Below are positions 53,497-60,841 of a stretch of DNA of 64,000 bases, in pieces. Where the stretch lies: assembly GCA_002162765.1 (NCBI GenBank), contig MAAR01000004.1, forward strand, positions 496,001-560,000, written 5' to 3'. Position numbers and translations under genes: made by a program. The DNA is from Flavobacteriales bacterium 34_180_T64. Its GTDB lineage: Bacteria > Bacteroidota > Bacteroidia > Flavobacteriales > Flavobacteriaceae. The notes beneath the pieces are model-generated. The model saw only the letters and a list, made by a program, of their open reading frames with translations. It was not told where the DNA came from and made no database searches. Numbering within the stretch: the stretch's first letter is position 1; each line of letters opens with the position of its first letter.

Positions 53497-53598
53497 ATGA
53501 AAAATAAAGTCAATTTATTTAACGCCATGTTAATTATTGGTTTAATTATAAGTTCGATGCTTATAATTACAATAAATATTCTTGTTAATTTTAGTTAG
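53497..53598 (+). CDS. 33-residue membrane peptide 1
   Basis: A short ORF beginning ATG AAA AAT AAA and ending TAG. The product has a positively charged N-terminus (MKNKVNLFN) and one hydrophobic span (MLIIGLIISSMLIITINILV) that would cross the membrane once. The same length and pattern recur in the ORF at 53960: MKNK start, LIIGLI core, NILV near the end. Independent retention of a 33-codon frame in two copies argues that it is translated. It lies 26 bases after the sRNA 1 terminator and has its own terminator. I do not recognise the family. Confidence 0.65.
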   Translation: MKNKVNLFNAMLIIGLIISSMLIITINILVNFS

Positions 53599-53602
53599 TT
53601 AT

Positions 53603-53640
53603 AAAAAGGTGCATTCATATTTTTTGAATACGCCTTTTTT
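53603..53640 (+). terminator. Terminator after membrane peptide 1
   Basis: AAAAAGGTGCATTCA pairs with TGAATACGCCTTTTT (one mismatch and one G-T wobble) around a seven-base loop, followed by T residues, five bases after the peptide stop codon. Confidence 0.75.
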
Positions 53641-53661
53641 AATTTATTAGAAATTAAAATA

Positions 53662-53708
53662 TACGTAACGTTACGTATTGTCTCGTATTATATAATTACC
53701 GATATTTA
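53662..53708 (+). promoter_or_regulatory. Activator palindrome and promoter of sRNA unit 2
   Basis: Identical palindrome TACGTAACGTTACGTA (53662-53677), 23 bases, then GATATTTA (53701-53708). Spacing to the box is the same as in units 1 and 3, although the 23 bases between are not conserved beyond the first four (TTGT). Confidence 0.75.
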
Positions 53709-53712
53709 CATT

Positions 53713-53780
53713 GCTATTAATTCTTAGGGAGAATTATGTATTATTGAAGCTCTGGGTTGTCATTGACCCAGAGCTTTTTT
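53713..53780 (+). ncRNA. Candidate small RNA, unit 2 (about 68 nt)
   Basis: Starts at the G of TGCTATTAAT. The internal hairpin AATTCT (53719-53724) / AGAATT (53730-53735) exposes a TAGGG loop. The terminator AGCTCTGGGT (53748-53757) / ACCCAGAGCT (53766-53775) has loop TGTCATTG, nearly identical to unit 1 (TGTCAGTG), while the inner stem has changed from TAAAT/ATTTA to GGGT/ACCC with pairing kept. A three-codon ATG frame exists but is not conserved in the other units. No peptide ORF follows this unit. Confidence 0.72.
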
Positions 53781-53820
53781 GATTCCATTATCAATTACAC
53801 TCAAATAGATTTCAGAAATA

Positions 53821-53867
53821 TACGTAACGTTACGTATTGTATGGTATTGATATAATTAGGAAATTTA
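53821..53867 (+). promoter_or_regulatory. Activator palindrome and promoter of sRNA unit 3
   Basis: Identical palindrome TACGTAACGTTACGTA (53821-53836), 23 bases, then GAAATTTA (53860-53867). All three units share the first-T-to-G and last-G-to-A change from the TAnnTTTG consensus, which fits a promoter that depends on an activator. Confidence 0.75.
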
Positions 53868-53871
53868 CGGT

Positions 53872-53934
53872 GCTATTAATTAGTTCTTAGGGAGAATTTT
53901 TGAAGGCTCTGGATCATATAGGTTCAGAGCTTTT
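53872..53934 (+). ncRNA. Candidate small RNA, unit 3 (about 63 nt)
   Basis: Starts at the G of TGCTATTAAT. The internal hairpin TTCT (53884-53887) / AGAA (53893-53896) has the same TAGGG loop as unit 2. The terminator GCTCTGGA (53906-53913) / TTCAGAGC (53923-53930) has one G-T wobble, a nine-base loop and only four T, so it is the weakest terminator of the three. Read-through into the peptide ORF 26 bases downstream is therefore plausible. Confidence 0.7.
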
Positions 53935-53959
53935 GATTTAAATCATTTTTAAACTATTC

Positions 53960-54061
53960 ATGAAAAACAAGTATAGTCCCATAAATAAATTATTAATTAT
54001 AGGCTTAATACTAAGCGCCATTATAATTATATCCGTAAATATTCTTGTTATTTTCTATTAG
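53960..54061 (+). CDS. 33-residue membrane peptide 2
   Basis: Paralogue of the peptide at 53497, again exactly 33 codons. It has a charged start MKNKYSPINK and one hydrophobic span LLIIGLILSAIIIISVNILV. Shared with peptide 1 are MKNK, the LIIGLI core, the small residue pair at positions 19-20, NILV at 27-30 and the aromatic near the end. Differences are mostly conservative (I/L/V, S/T/A), as expected for a selected membrane helix. It follows sRNA unit 3 and ends at a terminator shared with odhB. Confidence 0.65.
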   Translation: MKNKYSPINKLLIIGLILSAIIIISVNILVIFY

Positions 54062-54082
54062 ATATGTATTGTGTATCAAACA

Positions 54083-54112
54083 AAAAGCGCAATTTTAAGA
54101 AATTGCGCTTTT
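54083..54112. terminator. Terminator between peptide 2 and odhB
   Basis: Thirteen-base perfect stem (AAAAGCGCAATTT / AAATTGCGCTTTT) around a four-base loop. The A/T flanks make it usable in both directions for the convergent peptide gene (ending 54061) and odhB (ending 54133). Confidence 0.88.
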
Positions 54113-54132
54113 AATTATTAGGCTTTTAAAAA

Positions 54133-55341
54133 TTATAATTCTAAAGCTTTTTTAATATCATTATCCATTAATAATTCGGTTGGATTTTCTAATGCTTCTT
54201 TTACTGCTACCAAGAATCCAACACTTTCTTTTCCATCAATGATTCTATGATCATAAGATAAAGCCACAAACATTATTGGTCTTATTTCTACTTTACCATC
54301 AATTGCTACCGGACGTTCAACAATATTATGCATTCCTAAAATACCACTTTGAGGCGGATTAATAATTGGTGTTGACAGCATACTACCAAATACTCCTCCA
54401 TTTGAAATAGTGAATGTACCTCCCGTCATTTCATCAACCGTTATTTGACCATCTCTAGCTCTAATAGCCAATCGTTTAACTTCCGCTTCAACTCCCCTAA
54501 AGCTTAGGTTTTCGGCATTTCTAATTACCGGAACCATTAATCCCTTTGGTCCAGAAACTGCGATACTAATATCAACAAAATTATAAGTAAGCATTTCTTT
54601 ACCATCTATCATTGAATTAACCGCTGGATACATTTTCAACGCACGAACAACAGCAAGAGAAAAGAAGCTCATAAAACCTAATCCTACGCCATGCTTCTCT
54701 TTGAATGTTTCTTTGTACTCTTTTCTTAATGCAAATATAGGTGACATGTCTACTTCGTTAAAAGTGGTTAACATGGCCGTTGTATTTTTTGCTTCTACCA
54801 AACGTTCAGCCACTTTACGACGTAACATTGACATTTTACTTCTTGACGTTCCTCTACCCTCAACATTAATTTCTTTCCCCATTGAAGGCACCGCATTTAC
54901 AGCATCATCTTTAGTAATTCGACCATTTACACCAGTGCCTATTACTTCATTTGAAACCATGCTCTTTTCAGCCAAAATTTTCTTTGCTGCAGGACTTGTG
55001 CTTCCAGTTACATACGTCTCTTTAGCTACTATTGGCTCTGATGCTTTTTGAATAACAGCTTCCTTTTTTTCTATGTTATTCGCAGCCTTACCTTCAGGTT
55101 TATCAGCACTTGTATCAATTAAACATACAACAGCACCAACAGCAACGGCATCACCTTCTTCTGCTTTGAGTGTAATTGTTCCACTTTCTTCTGCCGGAAG
55201 TTCTAAGGTTGCTTTATCGCTATCAACTTCGGCAATGGCTTGGTCTTTTTCTACGTAATCACCATCTTCAACTAACCATTCTGCAATTTCTACTTCTGTA
55301 ATAGATTCTCCTGGTGAAGGAACTTTCATTTCTAAAATCAT
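54133..55341 (-). CDS. odhB: 2-oxoglutarate dehydrogenase E2 (dihydrolipoyl succinyltransferase)
   Basis: Transfers the succinyl group to CoA in the TCA-cycle oxoglutarate dehydrogenase complex; 402 residues. The lipoyl domain (about 1-76) carries the lipoylated Lys in [12 protein letters not shown] (about 41-52). The E3/E1-binding domain is near 110-150 ([11 protein letters not shown]). The catalytic domain (about 170-402) ends with the active-site [16 protein letters not shown] (His in DHRxxDG). It follows odhA on the minus strand after 35 bases. The E3 gene is not in this window. Confidence 0.96.
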   Translation of the reverse strand: MILEMKVPSPGESITEVEIAEWLVEDGDYVEKDQAIAEVDSDKATLELPAEESGTITLKAEEGDAVAVGAVVCLIDTSADKPEGKAANNIEKKEAVIQKASEPIVAKETYVTGSTSPAAKKILAEKSMVSNEVIGTGVNGRITKDDAVNAVPSMGKEINVEGRGTSRSKMSMLRRKVAERLVEAKNTTAMLTTFNEVDMSPIFALRKEYKETFKEKHGVGLGFMSFFSLAVVRALKMYPAVNSMIDGKEMLTYNFVDISIAVSGPKGLMVPVIRNAENLSFRGVEAEVKRLAIRARDGQITVDEMTGGTFTISNGGVFGSMLSTPIINPPQSGILGMHNIVERPVAIDGKVEIRPIMFVALSYDHRIIDGKESVGFLVAVKEALENPTELLMDNDIKKALEL

Positions 55342-55376
55342 CTTGCTCTACTTTAGTTTATTCCGATATTTTAATA

Positions 55377-58133
55377 TTATCGTTGGTTGTTTTTTGTTTT
55401 ATCAAATACGAAGTCTATAACTTCTTGGTGACGCTTTTTAGAACGCACACTACTTCCAGCAGCTGGAGCGCCATACGCTCTTCTTGTTGCTGATCTAAAT
55501 GTTTTTGCTTCCTCTAAATGCATTAGCATATAACTATAAGCACCCATATTTCTAGGTTCTTCTTGGGCCCAAACAACATCGTCCGCATTATTGTATTTTT
55601 TCAAGACGTCTTTAATAGCTGCATCTGGTAAAGGGAAAAGCTGTTCGATTCTTACTAAAGCTACATTATCCCGTTTTAATTGTTCTTGTTCTTCTAACAA
55701 GTCATAATAGAATTTTCCAGTTACAAAAACTAAGGTTTTCACCATATCTGCTTTCGCATTTTCATCATCTATCAAAGCTTGAAAACTACCATTCGCAAAC
55801 TCATCAACTGAAGATACTACTTTAGGATGACGTAATAAACTTTTAGGTGTGAATACGATAAGTGGTTTTCTGAAATTTCCTTTCATTTGTTTACGCAACA
55901 AATGGTACATATTGGCTGGAGTTGTACAATCCATTACAAACATATTGTCCTTAGCACACAATTGAAGGTATCGCTCCATTCTCCCAGAAGAATGTTCTGC
56001 TCCTTGACCTTCATAACCATGAGGCAATAACATCACCAATCCGTTTTGCAATTTCCATTTGTCCTCGGCTGCAGAAATATATTGATCTAACATTATTTGT
56101 GCTCCATTACCAAAATCTCCAAATTGCGCTTCCCAAATTGTTAAGGTTTTTGGGCGAGCCATTGCATAACCATAATCAAAACCAACAACACCATATTCTG
56201 AGAGCAATGAATTATAAATAAAGAATTTCCCTTGATTCTCACTAATTTGGTTAAGTAACAAGATTTCTTCTTCACTATCCTCAACTTTAACTACGGCATG
56301 TCTGTGTGAAAACGTGCCACGTTCAACATCCTGACCTGAGATTCGAACATCAAATCCTTCCTCAAGTAAAGTTCCATACGCTAAATGTTCTGCCATTGCC
56401 CAATCAAGTTTGTCATTATCAAACATAGCTTTTCTTGATTGCACGAGGCGTTCTATTTTTCTAATGAATTTTTTATCGCTTGGTAACGTTGAAATGATAT
56501 CCGAAATTTTTGTAAGCTTTTCTATAGAATACGTAGTATCTATAGCTTTCATCATTTTATCTTCATCAACAGAGACATAGTCAACCCATTCATTTTGCAT
56601 AAATGGCGTGATTTCTGTTTTTTCAATTTTTCTAGAATCCACTAAATTCTCCTCTAAAGAATCTTTATAATTTTTTTCTAATTGTGTCACATAATTTGAA
56701 TCAATAACACCTTCAGCCATTAGTTTTTCAGCATATATGTCCCTCGGGTTTTTGTGCTTAGAAATCGCTTTATATAGTTTTGGTTGTGTAAAACGCGGTT
56801 CATCGCCTTCATTGTGTCCATACTTTCTATAGCCCAATAAATCAATAAAGACATCGCGCTTAAATTTCATTCTAAAATGAAGTGCAAATAACATCGCATG
56901 GACTACTGCCTCCGCATCGTCCGCATTAACATGAAGTATTGGGGATAGCGTGACTTTCCCGACATCAGTACAATAAACACTTGATCTCGCATCTAAGTAA
57001 TTCGTTGTAAAACCAATTTGATTATTCACTACAATGTGAATTGTTCCATTTGTTTTATAGCCATCCAGCTGTGCCATTTGAACCAATTCATAAACCAATC
57101 CTTGCCCTGCAATTGCAGCATCACCATGCACTATTATAGGCAAAACTTGTGATGGATTTTCAGGATACTTATCATCCTGCTTAGCTCTGGCAATGCCTTC
57201 AACAACCGCTCCAACAGTTTCGAGATGTGAAGGATTTGGTGCTATATTTAAATTTATTTTTTTACCTGTATCTGTAATACGATCACTAGTCCATCCTAAA
57301 TGATACTTTACATCGCCATCAAATATTTCCTGTTCGTAATCTTTACCATCAAACTCGCTAAAAATATCTTTCGCAGATTTTCCAAAAATATTGGTAAGCG
57401 TACTTAGACGTCCTCGATGTGCCATTCCCATAACAAATTCTTTAACGTCAAATTCAGATGCTTTCTCAATGAGTGCATCTAATGCTGGGATTAAAGATTC
57501 GCCTCCTTCTAGAGAGAATCGTTTTTGTCCAACGTATTTGGTATGTAAAAAACTTTCAAAGGAAACAGCTTCATTTAATTTTTTAAGAATATGCTTCTTT
57601 TCATCAACAGAAAAACTAGGCTGATTATCATTTACATTTAGTTTGTTTTGTATCCATGACAATTCATCTGGTCTCCGAATATACATATACTCAATACCAA
57701 TTGAATTACAATAAATAGCTTCAAGATGATTACGAATTTCACGTAGTGATTGCGCTCCTAATCCTAAAATATCTCCAGCATTAAATACCGTATCTAAATC
57801 AGATTTTGACAAGCCGAAATTCTCAATCTCTAAAGTAGGTGCATATTTTCGTCTAGCCCTTACAGGGTTAGTTTTTGTAAAAAGATGGCCACGAGTTCGA
57901 TAGCTATCAATAAGCTTTACAACTTGAAATTCTTTTTGTACGTTTTCGGGTATTTGTGTACTAACACCTTCTATAACTTCACCTTGAACCCCATAGTTTT
58001 CGCTACCAAAATCATAACCTTGAAAAAAGGCTCTCCAACTGGGTTCTACAGAATCAGGGGTTTTTAAGTATTGGTCGTATAAATCAGCAAAGTATGCTGT
58101 ATGCGCTGCATTTAAAAAGGAATATTTATCCAT
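55377..58133 (-). CDS. odhA: 2-oxoglutarate dehydrogenase E1
   Basis: Thiamine-diphosphate-dependent decarboxylase of the oxoglutarate dehydrogenase complex; 918 residues, normal length. The N-terminal NAAHTAYFADLYDQYLKTPDSVEPSWRAFF-type segment (SVEPSWRAFF near 28) is the E2-binding region. VMGMAHRGRLSTLTNIFGK near 237, VHGDAAIAGQGLVYE near 335 and the ThDP-site GYRKYGHNEGDEPRFTQP near 425 are diagnostic. TATTTTTG at 58180-58173 on the minus strand is a -7 element 39 bases upstream of the ATG. It is transcribed with odhB. Confidence 0.97.
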   Translation of the reverse strand: MDKYSFLNAAHTAYFADLYDQYLKTPDSVEPSWRAFFQGYDFGSENYGVQGEVIEGVSTQIPENVQKEFQVVKLIDSYRTRGHLFTKTNPVRARRKYAPTLEIENFGLSKSDLDTVFNAGDILGLGAQSLREIRNHLEAIYCNSIGIEYMYIRRPDELSWIQNKLNVNDNQPSFSVDEKKHILKKLNEAVSFESFLHTKYVGQKRFSLEGGESLIPALDALIEKASEFDVKEFVMGMAHRGRLSTLTNIFGKSAKDIFSEFDGKDYEQEIFDGDVKYHLGWTSDRITDTGKKINLNIAPNPSHLETVGAVVEGIARAKQDDKYPENPSQVLPIIVHGDAAIAGQGLVYELVQMAQLDGYKTNGTIHIVVNNQIGFTTNYLDARSSVYCTDVGKVTLSPILHVNADDAEAVVHAMLFALHFRMKFKRDVFIDLLGYRKYGHNEGDEPRFTQPKLYKAISKHKNPRDIYAEKLMAEGVIDSNYVTQLEKNYKDSLEENLVDSRKIEKTEITPFMQNEWVDYVSVDEDKMMKAIDTTYSIEKLTKISDIISTLPSDKKFIRKIERLVQSRKAMFDNDKLDWAMAEHLAYGTLLEEGFDVRISGQDVERGTFSHRHAVVKVEDSEEEILLLNQISENQGKFFIYNSLLSEYGVVGFDYGYAMARPKTLTIWEAQFGDFGNGAQIMLDQYISAAEDKWKLQNGLVMLLPHGYEGQGAEHSSGRMERYLQLCAKDNMFVMDCTTPANMYHLLRKQMKGNFRKPLIVFTPKSLLRHPKVVSSVDEFANGSFQALIDDENAKADMVKTLVFVTGKFYYDLLEEQEQLKRDNVALVRIEQLFPLPDAAIKDVLKKYNNADDVVWAQEEPRNMGAYSYMLMHLEEAKTFRSATRRAYGAPAAGSSVRSKKRHQEVIDFVFDKTKNNQR

Positions 58134-58243
58134 TACAATGTATAAGACGTTCTCGCTTCAACAAAATTTCTTCAAAAATACAACTTTTGTTAAAATTAAA
58201 GATGCTTTTATTATATTTATAACATAGTACCTCCGCAATTTAT

Positions 58244-58780
58244 ATGATTATGAAATTCATCAAAATCTTCGACAAAAATATCACCTGTTTAATTATAGTT
58301 TTCTTTTTAATTCTTACTTCGATAACTGCTCAAGAAAAAAACAATAAATTCTGGGAGAATGTACGTTTTGGAGGTGGCATAGGACTCAGTTTTGGTGATG
58401 GTTTTTTTAGTGGAACTCTAGCTCCAAGTGCCATCTATGATTTCAATACTCAATTTGCTTTAGGATTAGGCCTAAATGGAGCTTATAATGAACGAAAAGA
58501 TTTTTATAATTCTACAATTATTGGAGCCAGTATAATTGGTCTTTTTAATCCGATTCCGGAGATTCAACTTTCTACTGAATTCGAAGAGCTTAATGTTCAT
58601 AGAAATTGGGAAAATGATTTAGGAATTGAAAATGAACACTATTGGTATCCTGCACTTTTTATGGGATTGGGATATCAAAGTAGAAATGTTATAGTTGGGA
58701 TTAGATATGATCTTCTTTACGACAAAACAAAAAGTATTTATGCAGATCCTTGGGCTCCTTTTTTTAGAGTTTATTTTTAA
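58244..58780 (+). CDS. Small outer-membrane barrel-like protein beside odhA
   Basis: A 178-residue protein with a signal peptide ending near residue 30 (TSITAQ) and strands such as VRFGGGIGLSFGDGFFSG, FALGLGLNGAYNE, YPALFMGLGYQSRNVIVGIRYDLLYD and a C-terminal FFRVYF. This is a small outer-membrane barrel pattern ending in Phe. Relatives next to odhA are sometimes labelled alpha-ketoglutarate decarboxylase; nothing in this protein supports that, and the label probably spread from the neighbour. The start could be either of two ATGs (58244 or 58250). Confidence 0.7.
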   Translation: MIMKFIKIFDKNITCLIIVFFLILTSITAQEKNNKFWENVRFGGGIGLSFGDGFFSGTLAPSAIYDFNTQFALGLGLNGAYNERKDFYNSTIIGASIIGLFNPIPEIQLSTEFEELNVHRNWENDLGIENEHYWYPALFMGLGYQSRNVIVGIRYDLLYDKTKSIYADPWAPFFRVYF

Positions 58781-59127
58781 GAAAATTGGTTTTTAAACCA
58801 AACTTTTTGCCACTCTCTTTTCAATATTAAAAACACCACTTGTTCTGATAATTTTAAGGCATCACTCCCGTCTAACTCCTTAATTAGTTTTTCTGAAACA
58901 TCAATAATATAAAGTAGGTTTAAATAATCGGTGAAATTAATTTGAATTAACCGAAACACAGTTTCATGTAATTGAGTAATTAAAACTTGTGGCGATACAT
59001 CTACTTCAACTTCAAAATAAATATTAGCAAATCTAAAATCTTTATTTAGTTGTTGAATTAATTTTTGATACAATTCGCTTTTTAAAGATGCATCTAATAT
59101 ATCCTGTGGTGTTTTTAATGCTAGCAT
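58777..59127 (-). CDS. Conserved hypothetical protein after polyprenyl synthetase
   Basis: A 116-residue soluble, mostly helical protein that I cannot assign. Segments are TPQDILDASLKSELYQKLIQQLNKDFRFANI, VDVSPQVLITQLHETVFRLI-like helices and YLNLLYIIDVSEKLIKEL. It begins nine bases after the polyprenyl synthetase stop on the same strand, so the two form an operon, an arrangement I associate with flavobacteria. Its 3' end overlaps the convergent barrel gene by four bases. Confidence 0.65.
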   Translation of the reverse strand: MLALKTPQDILDASLKSELYQKLIQQLNKDFRFANIYFEVEVDVSPQVLITQLHETVFRLIQINFTDYLNLLYIIDVSEKLIKELDGSDALKLSEQVVFLILKREWQKVWFKNQFS

Positions 59128-59136
59128 CTCACAGAA

Positions 59137-60111
59137 TTAAACTTCTCTATTCATCAATTGTTCTCCAAACTCTTTCAATAAATCCTTATTATCTTCTGAA
59201 ATATCGAGTAGTTCTAGTATAGAAAATGCCTTGTTCGTGTACTTTTCAATTTCTTGTTTGGTTGCATCTGCCGAACCGCTAGCCATAAAAATTTGTTTCG
59301 CAGTTTCAATTTTATTCGTTTGATCAGGCGGACTTAAACTAAATAAATGTTGCAATTCTAATCGATCTTCAGCTTTCGAAAATTCGAGTGCTTTTAAATA
59401 TAAATATGTTTTTTTATTCTCGATTATATCGCCTCCAACTTGTTTCCCAAAAGTTTTCGGATCTCCAAAAACATCTAAGTAATCGTCTTGCAATTGAAAG
59501 GCTATTCCTAAGTTTTTTCCGAACTCATATATCCTATTTTGATTTTCAATAGAGGATTCGGCGACTATTGCTCCCATTTGCATTGCAGCACCAACCAATA
59601 CCGCAGTTTTATACTCTATCATTTTTAAATAATCTGATATCGTAACATCATCTCTAGTTTCAAAATCGATATCATATTGTTGGCCTTCACATACTTCAAG
59701 TGCTGTTTTACTGAATAATTTTGCCAAAGCTTGAAATGTATGAGATTGATAATTCTCAAATAATTTATAGGCCATAATTAACATGGCGTCTCCTGAGAGA
59801 ATCCCAGTGTTAATATCCCATTTTTCATGCACTGTTTTTTTACCACGTCTTAATGGCGCATCATCCATAATATCATCGTGCACAAGTGAAAAATTATGAA
59901 ACACCTCAATACTTAATGCTGCATCTAAAGCTTTTTGAGGATCGCAATTAAAAATTTCAGCGGTCATTAAAGTCAAAACCGGACGTAATCGCTTACCTCC
60001 TAGACCTAAAATATAATTAATAGGACTATAAAGTGCTAATGGTTCTTTAGTTGTGGTAAAAGTTGACAAATATGCATCAAAGGCATTTTGATAATTGGTA
60101 ATATTTTGCAT
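59137..60111 (-). CDS. Polyprenyl diphosphate synthase family protein
   Basis: Trans-isoprenyl diphosphate synthase of 324 residues. GGKRLRPVLTLM near residue 33 binds isopentenyl diphosphate, the first Asp-rich motif is HDDIMDDAPLRRGKK (about 77-91), and the second is QLQDDYLDVFGD near 207 with GGDIIENKKTYLY after it. The chain length of the product (C15, C20 or longer) cannot be decided by eye. TATTTTTG lies four bases before the ATG, so the transcript may be leaderless. Confidence 0.92.
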   Translation of the reverse strand: MQNITNYQNAFDAYLSTFTTTKEPLALYSPINYILGLGGKRLRPVLTLMTAEIFNCDPQKALDAALSIEVFHNFSLVHDDIMDDAPLRRGKKTVHEKWDINTGILSGDAMLIMAYKLFENYQSHTFQALAKLFSKTALEVCEGQQYDIDFETRDDVTISDYLKMIEYKTAVLVGAAMQMGAIVAESSIENQNRIYEFGKNLGIAFQLQDDYLDVFGDPKTFGKQVGGDIIENKKTYLYLKALEFSKAEDRLELQHLFSLSPPDQTNKIETAKQIFMASGSADATKQEIEKYTNKAFSILELLDISEDNKDLLKEFGEQLMNREV

Positions 60112-60115
60112 TTAG

Positions 60116-60148
60116 CAAAAATAATGTAAATGCCTGAACTATTACAAA
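60116..60148 (-). promoter_or_regulatory. Promoter of the polyprenyl synthetase gene
   Basis: On the minus strand, TTTG (60148-60145), 21 bases, TATTTTTG (60123-60116), then four bases to the ATG at 60111. The predicted start of transcription coincides with the start codon. Confidence 0.55.
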
Positions 60149-60183
60149 CACTTTAATCGAATGTTAAAAAAATATTAAAACTT

Positions 60184-60213
60184 AGGAAACTTTTTAGGTT
60201 TTTATAGTTTCCT
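60184..60213. promoter_or_regulatory. Inverted-repeat operator of the TetR efflux operon
   Basis: AGGAAACT (60184-60191) and AGTTTCCT (60206-60213) form a perfect inverted repeat with a 14-base spacer. It ends five bases before the -7 element TACATTTG (60218-60225) and therefore covers the -33 region. A TetR dimer bound here would block the promoter of its own operon. Confidence 0.7.
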
Positions 60214-60234
60214 GTAGTACATTTGCCCTCGATT

Positions 60235-60840
60235 ATGAGAAATAAAATAATACATAAATCAGCTGAACTCTTTCTAACTTTAGGTTTTAAGAGCGTCACC
60301 ATGGATGACATTGCTAACGAATTAGGGATCTCAAAGAAGACTATTTATGTCCATTTTCCTAATAAAACGAAACTTGTTGAATCGGTAACTTTCGAACTCT
60401 TCGAAACCATATGTGATGGTATTGATGGAATTTGTGAGAGTTCAGCAAATCCTATCGAGGAATTGTATGCAATCAAAATGTTTGTAATGAATCACTTAAA
60501 AAACGAGCGCACTTCACCTCAATTTCAACTTAGAAAGTATTATCCACAAATCTATGCAACACTTCGAATTAAGCAATTCGAAAAAATGCACGAGTCCGTA
60601 AAAACAAGCCTCAAACATGGTGTGGAGACCAATCTATTTAGATCAAATATCGATCTTGACTTTATTTCTAGAATGTATTTTAATGGGATGACTGGAATTA
60701 AGGATGAAGCAATCTTCCCTAGAGAAATATTCACCGTTGAATATTTAATGGAGAGTTATTTGGAGTACCACCTTAGAGCTATTGTGACGGAACAAGGCTT
60801 TAAAATATTAAATCAATTTATTAAAAAAAATCAATCTTAA
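60235..60840 (+). CDS. TetR/AcrR-family repressor
   Basis: A 201-residue regulator. The N-terminal helix-turn-helix reads IIHKSAELFLTLGFKSVTMDDIANELGISKKTIYVHFPNK (recognition part GISKKTIYVHFPNK near residues 31-44). The C-terminal ligand domain is helical and variable. The frame reaches a TTG at 60223, but the ATG at 60235 is better because the -7 element lies just upstream. It is followed one base later by tolC-, adaptor- and RND-permease genes, so it most likely represses that efflux operon from the inverted repeat at 60184-60213. Confidence 0.93.
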   Translation: MRNKIIHKSAELFLTLGFKSVTMDDIANELGISKKTIYVHFPNKTKLVESVTFELFETICDGIDGICESSANPIEELYAIKMFVMNHLKNERTSPQFQLRKYYPQIYATLRIKQFEKMHESVKTSLKHGVETNLFRSNIDLDFISRMYFNGMTGIKDEAIFPREIFTVEYLMESYLEYHLRAIVTEQGFKILNQFIKKNQS

Positions 60841-60841
60841 T

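Noticed and set aside
53736-53747. ATG-TAT-TAT-TGA mini-ORF inside sRNA unit 2, preceded by AGGGAG
   Set aside because: Only three codons, and the ATG is absent from units 1 and 3, so it is not a conserved leader peptide.
53350-53836. Three identical palindromes as a CRISPR array or transposon ends
   Set aside because: Only three copies at unequal distances (312 and 159 bp), each followed by a promoter-like box and terminator. There are no cas genes, no spacers and no transposase.
58244-58780. Labelling this gene alpha-ketoglutarate decarboxylase
   Set aside because: The product is a small signal-peptide-bearing barrel without thiamine-diphosphate motifs; the true decarboxylase is odhA next to it.
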